Assembly: GCA_013695055.1 (NCBI GenBank)
Contig: JACDBF010000084.1
Span: 1 to 5,027, forward strand
DNA length: 5,027 nt
Direction: 5' to 3'
Origin: Actinomycetota bacterium
GTDB lineage: Bacteria > Actinomycetota > CADDZG01 > WHSQ01
Shown: positions 1-5,027 of the stretch, in pieces
Layout: every line of letters starts with the position of its first letter
Position numbering within the stretch: position 1 is the first letter of the stretch
Translations under genes and position numbers: made by a program
The notes under the pieces: model-generated
The model's database searches: none
Told to the model about the DNA's origin: nothing
What the model saw: the letters and a program-made list of their open reading frames with translations, nothing else

Positions 1-1197
1 TTCCTGCATGCGCTCAACTTCTGCGTGCTCTTGCCCGGCCCGGAGGCGCAGCAGCTGGCCATCTATCTCGGCTGGCTCCTGAACGGAACGCTCGGGGGAA
101 TCGTCGCCGGCGTCCTGTTCGTGCTCCCGGCGTTCTTCTTGATGCTCGGACTCTCGTGGACCTACGTCGTTCACGGTGATATCGGCTGGATCGCCGCGAT
201 CTTCTACGGGCTGCAGGGAGCAGTCATTGCAATCGTCGCTTCGGCCGTCATTCGTGTGGGGGCCAAGGCTCTCAAGACGCCCGCGATGTTCGGTACAGCA
301 GCCGCGGCATTCGTCGCGATCTTCTTTTTTCAGGTACCTTTCCCCGCCATCGTCCTCGCGGCGGCATTGATCGGAACGATGGGTCCCCGCTTGAGGCCTC
401 AAGCCTTCCCCTTGCCGGAGCATGTGCCTGAGGATGAGGGCGCGCTGATAGGGGACGCGGAGATGACGAAAAAGGCGCGACCGACGATGAGCCGCACTTT
501 GAAGGTCTTGGCGATTGGGCTGGCTGTGTGGTGGGGGCCGCTTGCCCTCGTGGTGGCGGTGCGCGGGCGCGGCGATACATTGAGCCAGGAGGCGGTGTTC
601 TTCAGCCAAACCGCGCTGGTGACTTTTGGGGGAGCCTATGCGGTGCTGGCTTACATCAATCAGGCGGCCGTGCAGCACTTCGGGTGGCTGCAGCCGGGCC
701 AGATGGTGGCAGGGCTGGGACTGGCCGAGTCGACTCCCGGCCCCCTCATCATGGTCACGGAGTTCGTGGGATTTCTGGGAGCTTACGGATCACCGGGGGG
801 CCTCCATCCCGTCTTGGCCGGGACGCTCGGAGCGCTGGTGACCGTGTGGGCGACCTTTGCTCCATGTTTCTTGTGGATCTTCTTGGGCGCTCCTTACATC
901 GAGCGCTTGCGCGGCAATGCTGCTCTCAACTCTGCGCTGTCGTCGATCACCGCCGCAGTGGTCGGAGTGATCTTGAATCTCGCCGCCGGCTTCGCCATAG
1001 TCGCGCTCTTCTCTGAAACGACGCGCGTCGAGCGTTCGTGGCTGGACTTTCCGGTGCCTCGAGTCTCGTCGATCGATGTGTTTGCGACAATGCTCGCCCT
1101 CGTCGCCTTCGTTGGACTGTGGCGTTATCGGTGGAACGTGCTCCCTGTCGTTTTGGGCAGCGCGTTCGCGGGACTTGTTTACCGCGCGCTGCTGTGA
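1..1197 (+). CDS. chrA: Chromate transporter, CHR family long (two-domain) type, 5'-truncated by window edge
   Basis: Inner-membrane transporter of the CHR family, which exports chromate and lowers its accumulation in the cell. The frame is open from base 1, so the true start lies upstream; roughly 45-50 N-terminal residues are probably missing, judging from typical family length. About 398 codons are visible, fitting the long two-domain form. The N-terminal half carries the family signature LLPGPEAQQL (bases 28-57), followed by hydrophobic helices. A polar charged linker (about 390-510) separates it from the second half, which repeats the fold with GGAYAVL (628-648) and ESTPGPL (727-747). 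The rest is a run of hydrophobic segments to the stop at 1195. No frameshift is visible. Family membership is secure; that chromate rather than another oxyanion is the real substrate is inferred from the family. A GTG at 25 lies inside the conserved signature and is not a credible start. Confidence 0.95.
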   Translation, partial: FLHALNFCVLLPGPEAQQLAIYLGWLLNGTLGGIVAGVLFVLPAFFLMLGLSWTYVVHGDIGWIAAIFYGLQGAVIAIVASAVIRVGAKALKTPAMFGTAAAAFVAIFFFQVPFPAIVLAAALIGTMGPRLRPQAFPLPEHVPEDEGALIGDAEMTKKARPTMSRTLKVLAIGLAVWWGPLALVVAVRGRGDTLSQEAVFFSQTALVTFGGAYAVLAYINQAAVQHFGWLQPGQMVAGLGLAESTPGPLIMVTEFVGFLGAYGSPGGLHPVLAGTLGALVTVWATFAPCFLWIFLGAPYIERLRGNAALNSALSSITAAVVGVILNLAAGFAIVALFSETTRVERSWLDFPVPRVSSIDVFATMLALVAFVGLWRYRWNVLPVVLGSAFAGLVYRALL

Positions 1198-1377
1198 TGG
1201 CGGTGGGTTGTCCCAATTGCATTCAGTTGCCCGCCTGGCCGATCCGGCTGGTAACCTATAGCAGCAGGCCCAATCTCGAAACAGATCTATGGCGATCGGA
1301 TCTACGGAGGATTGGGTCACGACGCCGGAATCAAGGTCGCGTCGTCACTTCGGAACACGCGGGAAGGGCGGATTTCA

Positions 1378-1716
1378 GTGGAAGCAGGCGAGCTTATTTG
1401 GCAAGGGAAGGTGGGTACGATCCCGCTGCGAGTAGGAGTGCCCTATTCCGGCCGCATCATCGCGGAGTGGGATACGCCCCAAGGCTCGCGTCAGAAAGTG
1501 ACATCGTCGACCGAGGAGTTCGAGCGGTCCGTCCTGCTGCAGCTGCTCCTGAGCGGAGGCGAAAAGGACGCAACGGCCACGCGAGCGATCCTCGAAGCGG
1601 TGACCAAGGCGCAAGACGAACGCCCCCGACCCGCGCCCAGTCAGCCCGAAAGACGGCGCAAGAATCCCAAGGCGCGTCAGCATCGTCGTTCTCGCAGGCC
1701 TCCTAGGCGGAGATGA
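1378..1716 (+). CDS. Hypothetical small protein with arginine-rich C-terminal tail
   Basis: I do not recognise this family. The 112-residue product begins MEAGELIWQGK, has a compact mixed segment with alternating hydrophobic residues (IPLRVGVPYSGRIIAEW) that could form beta strands, then a likely helix (residues about 45-80), a Pro-rich linker, and a tail in which over half the residues are Arg or Lys. The tail suggests binding to nucleic acid or another polyanion, which is inference only. Third codon positions are G/C-biased through most of the frame, supporting real coding. I chose GTG 1378 because AAGGG (1364-1368) lies 9 bases upstream. The frame is open back to 1255, and a TTG at 1312 would give 134 residues, but its GGAGG (1306-1310) is only one base away, too close for normal use. 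It lies 180 bases after chrA. No signal peptide or membrane segment is seen. Confidence 0.6.
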   Translation: MEAGELIWQGKVGTIPLRVGVPYSGRIIAEWDTPQGSRQKVTSSTEEFERSVLLQLLLSGGEKDATATRAILEAVTKAQDERPRPAPSQPERRRKNPKARQHRRSRRPPRRR

Positions 1717-1719
1717 CCA

Positions 1720-1735
1720 CAACCTTGCAACCTTG
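1720..1735 (+). repeat. Tandem 8-bp direct repeat (CAACCTTG x2)
   Basis: Two perfect adjacent copies of CAACCTTG begin three bases after the stop codon of the small unknown gene. The second copy runs into TTGACG (1733-1738), which resembles a -35 box, but no acceptable -10 hexamer is found 16-18 bases downstream. It could be a protein-binding site in the spacer before the receiver-domain gene, or chance; two copies are too few to tell. Confidence 0.4.
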
Positions 1736-1834
1736 ACGTACAAGCTTTAGGACTTTGCCTCGCTTACTTATCCATAAATCCGGCCGACCGTCGCTTGAGT
1801 CTTTAACCTGGGGCTAGCGATGTCGGGAGGATGC

Positions 1835-1840
1835 GGGAGG
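1835..1840 (+). promoter_or_regulatory. Candidate ribosome binding site deciding the receiver-domain gene start
   Basis: GGGAGG lies 12 bases before ATG 1853, a slightly long but usable spacing. The same hexamer occurs ten bases earlier (1825-1830), downstream of the alternative ATG 1820, so it cannot serve that start. ATG 1820 has only a weak GGGG-containing stretch upstream. This favours 1853. Confidence 0.45.
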
Positions 1841-1852
1841 CAACCACAACTC

Positions 1853-2224
1853 ATGGATAGGACAGTCGTGATCGTCGACGACGACCCCAATGTCCGTCAA
1901 GTCCTCTCGGTGCTGCTCGGTCAGGCCTCCTTCGATATCGTCGGCGAGGCAGCCGATGGGTTGGAGGCTTTGACCCTTGTGCGAGACCGCAGACCGGCCT
2001 TGGTGATTCTGGATCAAGAGATGCCTCGAATGAAGGGGGATGCGGCCGCCCGACTGCTCCGGGATCTCTCTCCAGAGACGAAGGTGCTGGCCTTTTCCAA
2101 CGCCTTTGGTAGCAAACCCGAGTGGGCTGATGCCTTCGTTCCAAAGGAGTCCGTGGCCGATGTCGAGATTGTCCTCGAGGACCTGTTGCAGTTGAGCCTC
2201 GACGCGCCGACCGCGGAGAGCTAG
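1853..2224 (+). CDS. Stand-alone response regulator receiver domain protein (CheY-like)
   Basis: A cytoplasmic phospho-acceptor protein of two-component signalling. The 123-residue product is one receiver (REC) domain with nothing after it. Visible key residues are the acidic cluster D9-D11 after strand 1 (VVIVDDD), the phosphorylated aspartate D54 in VILDQEMPRMKG, the switch serine S82 (LAFSN) and the conserved lysine K98 in VPKE, so phosphorylation chemistry looks intact. There is no DNA-binding or enzymatic output domain, so it probably acts by protein-protein contact or as a phosphate relay. ATG 1853 puts the first strand two residues in, as is usual, and has GGGAGG upstream; ATG 1820 would add eleven unconserved residues (MSGGCGRQPQL). 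No histidine kinase is seen in the window. It ends 66 bases before the hydrolase gene on the same strand. The domain call is secure; partner and output are unknown. Confidence 0.93.
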   Translation: MDRTVVIVDDDPNVRQVLSVLLGQASFDIVGEAADGLEALTLVRDRRPALVILDQEMPRMKGDAAARLLRDLSPETKVLAFSNAFGSKPEWADAFVPKESVADVEIVLEDLLQLSLDAPTAES

Positions 2225-2233
2225 CCACAAATC

Positions 2234-2297
2234 GACTCATCTGAGGCCCGGGATGCGCACCACGAGCCTCCGGGCGATACTCAGGTTTCGATGAGTC
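2234..2297 (+). promoter_or_regulatory. Interrupted inverted repeat (hairpin) covering the hydrolase start codon
   Basis: An unbroken 18-base left arm (2234-2251) can be read as three blocks: GACTCAT, CTGAG and GCCCGG. Their exact reverse complements follow in nested order: CCGGGC (2270-2275), CTCAG (2280-2284) and ATGAGTC (2291-2297). The right arm is interrupted by 4 and 6 unpaired bases and the apical loop is 18 bases. In RNA the outer block would pair with the ATG start codon of the hydrolase, and the middle block would cover most of its weak AGG ribosome-binding element (2283-2285). No T-run follows, so it is not a typical intrinsic terminator. The repeat is directly visible; control of translation is inference. 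Confidence 0.45.
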
Positions 2298-3064
2298 AAG
2301 AATTCTCCTTCATAGAAGTCGGGGGCCAACGCGCGCGCGCGCTCCTGTCTGGCGACGGTGAGCCCGTTGTGGTTCTGCACGGCTGGGGGGGCCGGATCGA
2401 ATCCATGACGCCGGTGATCCGTTGTCTGAGCACTTCATTCCGAGTCATCGGACTCGACCTTCCAGGTTTCGGAGAGTCGCCCGCTCCCCGTGGGGTTTGG
2501 GGCACCGACGAGTACGCCGCTTTCGTGCTCTCGGTCATGGGCTCACTGGGGGTGGAGCGAGCCCACTTCGTGGGACATTCCTTCGGCGCCAAAACCGCTC
2601 TTTGCCTCTCGGCGGCTCATCCTGAAACGATTGCGAAGATGGTGCTGCAAGGGTCTTCGGGGCTGCGGTCGGCTCCTTCCCTGTCCGTGCGGGCTAAGCG
2701 AATGACGGCTCGCGTCGCCCGGCCTATCGGAAAAGCGGGACCGATGGGGCGCCGGTTGAAGAGGGCCCTCTATGCGCGCATCGCGTCCAGCGATTACGAG
2801 AACGCCGGGGCTCTTCGGGAGATATTCGTCAAAGTGGTGAATGAGGATGTCACCGAGATCCTGCCGCTCGTGCAGTCCCCTACCTTGCTCGTGTGGGGCA
2901 CTGATGACGATGCTGTTCCCGTGGCTCACGGAAAGACGATGGAGAAGCTGATTCCCGATGCGGGCCTCGTGCTGTTCGAGGGCGCAGGACATTTTGCATA
3001 TCTCGACGAGCCGAATCGCTTCTGCCAGATAACGCGCCATTTCTTTGGTGCTTCGGTGACTTGA
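2291..3064 (+). CDS. Alpha/beta hydrolase fold protein, first gene of a cell-wall cluster
   Basis: A 257-residue, probably cytoplasmic serine hydrolase; substrate unknown. The catalytic set is complete: HGWGG oxyanion motif (residues 30-34), DLPGFGES (56-63), nucleophile S97 in the elbow GHSFG (95-99), acid D206 in WGTDDDAVP (202-210) and H234 in GAGHFAYLDEP. Length is typical for a minimal fold with a small lid. The lid segment (about 134-163) is strikingly basic, with eleven Arg/Lys residues. No signal peptide or membrane helix is seen. ATG 2291 fits the family N-terminus and is preceded only by a weak AGG 5 bases upstream; this start lies in the right arm of an inverted repeat. The stop overlaps the next gene's start by one base (TGATG), indicating translational coupling to the MurF-like ligase and a related function. 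Candidate reactions (ester, amide or thioester cleavage on wall or lipid intermediates) cannot be chosen from sequence. Confidence 0.92.
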   Translation: MSQEFSFIEVGGQRARALLSGDGEPVVVLHGWGGRIESMTPVIRCLSTSFRVIGLDLPGFGESPAPRGVWGTDEYAAFVLSVMGSLGVERAHFVGHSFGAKTALCLSAAHPETIAKMVLQGSSGLRSAPSLSVRAKRMTARVARPIGKAGPMGRRLKRALYARIASSDYENAGALREIFVKVVNEDVTEILPLVQSPTLLVWGTDDDAVPVAHGKTMEKLIPDAGLVLFEGAGHFAYLDEPNRFCQITRHFFGASVT

Positions 3065-4593
3065 TGGGTCGCTCGGATCCCTTCTTCGCTTATTCGATAT
3101 TGCTTCGCACCATCATCCTGGTCCTGGTTCCAGCTTTCTTGGTGCTGCAGTTCTTTAGGCTCAAACGGGCGCTGCATGTCTTTCAACTCGAAAGCTATGT
3201 GGCGCCCAATCTCCTTAGATGGGTGAAGGCGGATCGCAGGCGATGGTTGTTTCTGCGTTCGCTTTCGCAGAAGAAGCCTCTTGCAATGACTGGGCGAGCA
3301 TGGCGTCTGCTCGCAGGGTCTCTTTTCTTCTGTTTCGTTCTCGTGCTGGTGGTCCCTGGAATCGCTCACTTGACGCTCGGAGGCTGGCCGGCCGACGTGG
3401 CGATCTGGGCTGTAATGACCGGAGCGTGCTTTGTCGGTGCGCCGCACCTGCTGATTGCGGCGGACAGGTTCATGCGCCCGGTGCAAACGCTCATCAACGG
3501 GCGCTTCGAAGCAGCAGCGCGCCGCAAGCTCGCGAACATAGACCCTCTGGTAATCGGCGTGACGGGATCATTCGGCAAGACGTCCACCAAGTTCGCCGTC
3601 CAGAGCTTGGTAGGCGTCGCAGGAGACGTGCTCGCTACTCCCGCTTCCTACAACACGCCACTTGGGGTTATCCGCACTATCAACGAGCAGCTCGAGCCCG
3701 GACACAAGATCCTCGTAGTCGAGATGGGTGCCCGGCGCACCGGCGACGTGCGTGAGCTCTGCGAGCTCGTCAGTCCTGAGATTGCGGTGCTCACTTCCAT
3801 AGGGCCGGCCCACGTCGAGACCTTCGGGTCCATCGAACAGATAGAACGAGCGAAGTACGAGATCGTAGATGCGCTTTCGCCGACGGGAACGGCGGTGATG
3901 AACGTCGATGATCCCCGCGTACGGGAGCTTGCGAACAAGACGACGAGGGTGCGAGTCGTGCGCTACGGCCTTGATCCGGTCGGTGAACCGGAGGTAACCG
4001 CGACCGGAACAGAGACCACTCAGCGGGGCACGAACCTCACGATCGTGCATGGATCCGAGGCATTGAGGGTGGGCGTTCGATTGCTCGGCCGCCACGCGCT
4101 CGGCCACGTCCTTGCCGCAGTTGCAGTGGCGGTGACCGTAGGACGCGATCTTGTGAGCCTTAGAGACCCAATCGAGGGCCTGGCGCCGGTAGATCATCGC
4201 CTTCAGATCATTCATGGAGATGGAGGCATCACGGTGATCGACGACGCCTACAACTCCAATCCCGAGGGAGCGGCCGCCGCGCTCGAGGTGCTTGCTTCGA
4301 TGCCCGCGCGCAAAAGGGTGGTAGTGACCCCGGGAATCGTCGAGCTTGGTCCGCTGCAAAAGGAGGCGAACGAAGAGCTCGGCGAGCGGGCTGCGCGCAC
4401 AGCCGATGCGGTGATCGTAGTGGCCCCCGAGAATCGAGAGGCGCTCTTGGCCGGAGCCCAGCGCGCGCGCACCTACGCTCGCATCACCGCGGTTGATTCC
4501 TTGGCCCGGGCTCAAACCGAGCTGGCCTCACTGCTGGGCCCGGGAGATGTCGTTCTGTTCGAAAACGACCTCCCGGACCATTACGAGACCTGA
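3064..4593 (+). CDS. Membrane-anchored MurF-like Mur ligase
   Basis: An ATP-dependent amide-bond ligase of the Mur family, closest by motifs to MurF (UDP-MurNAc-tripeptide:D-Ala-D-Ala ligase). The 509-residue product has about 135 membrane-associated N-terminal residues with three predicted segments (about 9-31, 80-103, 110-132). The Mur catalytic core follows: P-loop GVTGSFGKTSTK (165-176, K172), E220 in VEMGA, H250 in IGPAHVETFGS, the probably carbamylated K264 in AKYE, and NVDDPR. The C-terminal domain has DHRLQ (377-381), IDDAYNSNP (392-400) and VELG (426-429). The usual N-terminal Mur domain that binds the UDP-sugar is absent, and the protein ends in LFENDLPDHYET instead of the usual KGSR-type motif. 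I chose ATG 3064, which overlaps the hydrolase stop by one base; TTG 3061 would add one residue. With ddl downstream, a role in adding D-Ala-D-Ala to a wall precursor is likely. The ligase family is secure; the exact substrate is not. Confidence 0.92.
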   Translation: MGRSDPFFAYSILLRTIILVLVPAFLVLQFFRLKRALHVFQLESYVAPNLLRWVKADRRRWLFLRSLSQKKPLAMTGRAWRLLAGSLFFCFVLVLVVPGIAHLTLGGWPADVAIWAVMTGACFVGAPHLLIAADRFMRPVQTLINGRFEAAARRKLANIDPLVIGVTGSFGKTSTKFAVQSLVGVAGDVLATPASYNTPLGVIRTINEQLEPGHKILVVEMGARRTGDVRELCELVSPEIAVLTSIGPAHVETFGSIEQIERAKYEIVDALSPTGTAVMNVDDPRVRELANKTTRVRVVRYGLDPVGEPEVTATGTETTQRGTNLTIVHGSEALRVGVRLLGRHALGHVLAAVAVAVTVGRDLVSLRDPIEGLAPVDHRLQIIHGDGGITVIDDAYNSNPEGAAAALEVLASMPARKRVVVTPGIVELGPLQKEANEELGERAARTADAVIVVAPENREALLAGAQRARTYARITAVDSLARAQTELASLLGPGDVVLFENDLPDHYET

Positions 4594-4645
4594 TCCATCC
4601 GGCGCCTGGGGATCCGGGCACCCAGCCACTACACTTTCAGGCTCC

Positions 4646-5027
4646 ATGTCCAGACTCTCGGTAGGCGTGATCTTCGGAGGCCGCTCGGTCGAACACGATG
4701 TTTCGATCATCTCGGCTCATCAATTAATGGCGGTTCTCGCGGCCCGCCACGAGGTCGTGCCCATATACATAACAAGGGAGGGCCGCTGGTTCAGCTCCGA
4801 GGCGTTGAACGATCTATCGGTCTACCGGCAGCGTGGTTGGGAGAAGGCCGGCGAAGAGGCATTCATTTCTCCAAGCACGAGATTGCGAGGTCTGTATTTG
4901 CCCGGGAGCGGATTTAGGAGGTCGAGGACGATCCCTCTTGATGTCGCCGTCCCGGCGGTGCACGGAACCTACGGTGAAGACGGGACCCTCCAAGGACTCT
5001 TGGAGCTCGCCGATATTCCCTACACCT
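4646..5027 (+). CDS. ddl: D-alanine--D-alanine ligase family protein (N-terminal part, truncated by window edge)
   Basis: A cytoplasmic ATP-grasp enzyme that joins two D-alanines for the peptidoglycan stem peptide. Only the first 127 codons are present; the frame is open to the window end, about a third of a usual Ddl. Family motifs are clear: VIFGGRSVEHDVSIIS at residues 8-23, where E16 matches the substrate-contacting glutamate of Ddl enzymes, and VHGTYGEDGTLQGLLE (105-120) followed by IPYT. The ATP-grasp and omega-loop regions lie beyond the window, so D-Ala-D-Ala and D-Ala-D-lactate specificity cannot be told apart. ATG 4646 fits the family N-terminus, with only a weak AGG (4639-4641) before it. 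It follows the MurF-like ligase gene by 52 bases, and the pairing fits consecutive steps: dipeptide synthesis and its attachment. Confidence 0.95.
   Translation, partial: MSRLSVGVIFGGRSVEHDVSIISAHQLMAVLAARHEVVPIYITREGRWFSSEALNDLSVYRQRGWEKAGEEAFISPSTRLRGLYLPGSGFRRSRTIPLDVAVPAVHGTYGEDGTLQGLLELADIPYT

Noticed and set aside
1227..1257. Possible promoter TTGCCC (1227-1232) and TAACCT (1252-1257) upstream of the small unknown gene.
   Set aside because: The spacing of 19 bases is long and the -35 match is partial; not enough to list as a feature.
1283..1303. Short inverted repeat AGATC/GATCT upstream of the small gene.
   Set aside because: Five base pairs around an 11-base loop is expected by chance in a spacer of this size.
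1038..1706. + strand frame of 222 codons bridging the end of chrA and the small unknown gene.
   Set aside because: Its first part overlaps well-conserved ChrA codons in another frame and its product is Arg/Ser-rich without motifs; only its last part, over the tail of the small gene, was kept as a frameshift caveat.
1375..1743. Minus-strand open frame of 122 codons opposite the small unknown gene.
   Set aside because: The + frame has the more coding-like codon-position pattern, with G/C-rich third positions, and matches the direction of all neighbours. The minus product shows no recognisable domain.
1733..1778. Possible promoter upstream of the receiver-domain gene: TTGACG (1733-1738) plus the AT-rich stretch around 1761-1778.
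   Set aside because: No acceptable -10 at 16-18 bases from TTGACG, and the AT-rich patch has no -35 partner at the right distance.
1814..2230. Minus-strand open frame of 138 codons covering the receiver-domain gene.
   Set aside because: It mirrors a clearly recognisable REC domain on the + strand; its own product shows no known motif and high His/Arg/Gly content typical of antisense shadows in GC-rich DNA.
3568..4515. Minus-strand open frame of 315 codons inside the Mur ligase gene.
   Set aside because: Long antisense frames are common in GC-rich genes. The + strand carries all Mur ligase motifs through this stretch, and the antisense product is unlike any family I know.
4606..4625. Inverted repeat CTGGG/CCCAG between the Mur ligase gene and ddl as a terminator.
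   Set aside because: The stem is only 5 bp with a 10-base loop and no T-run follows; it does not support termination between the two genes.

Overview
The window reads as a high-GC bacterial chromosome fragment (about 60% G+C, with strong G/C preference at third codon positions in the clear genes). All supported genes lie on the + strand. GTG and TTG as well as ATG are plausible starts, and Shine-Dalgarno signals are mostly weak. The gene content (long-type chromate transporter, membrane-anchored MurF-like ligase, Ddl) would fit a soil or sediment bacterium, perhaps an actinomycete-related lineage. That placement is a loose inference: there is no rRNA or other marker here.

Layout. 1-1197 is the 3' part of a CHR-family chromate transporter gene (chrA); its beginning lies before the window. 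1198-1377 has no gene I can support beyond a possible longer start of the next gene. 1378-1716 is a small unrecognised gene whose product ends in an arginine-rich tail. 1717-1852 is a spacer with a tandem 8-bp repeat and no convincing promoter. 1853-2224 is a stand-alone CheY-like receiver-domain protein. 2225-2290 is a short spacer that forms, with the start of the next gene, an 18-bp interrupted inverted repeat covering the start codon. 2291-3064 is an alpha/beta hydrolase, 3064-4593 a membrane-anchored MurF-like Mur ligase, and 4646-5027 the first 127 codons of a D-Ala-D-Ala ligase family gene (ddl) that runs off the window.

How the genes work together. The last three genes look like a cell-wall operon. 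The hydrolase stop and the ligase start share one base (TGATG), which suggests translational coupling, and ddl follows after 52 bases. Ddl would make the D-alanyl-D-alanine dipeptide and the Mur ligase would be expected to attach it, or a similar amino compound, to a muramyl peptide. The most interesting point is that the ligase has three predicted membrane segments where ordinary MurF has its nucleotide-sugar-binding N-terminal domain, and lacks the usual MurF C-terminal KGSR-type motif. It may therefore act on a membrane-bound substrate. The hydrolase is an unexplained partner, and the hairpin over its start codon is a candidate control point for the operon. The chromate transporter and the small unknown gene have no evident functional link to the wall genes.
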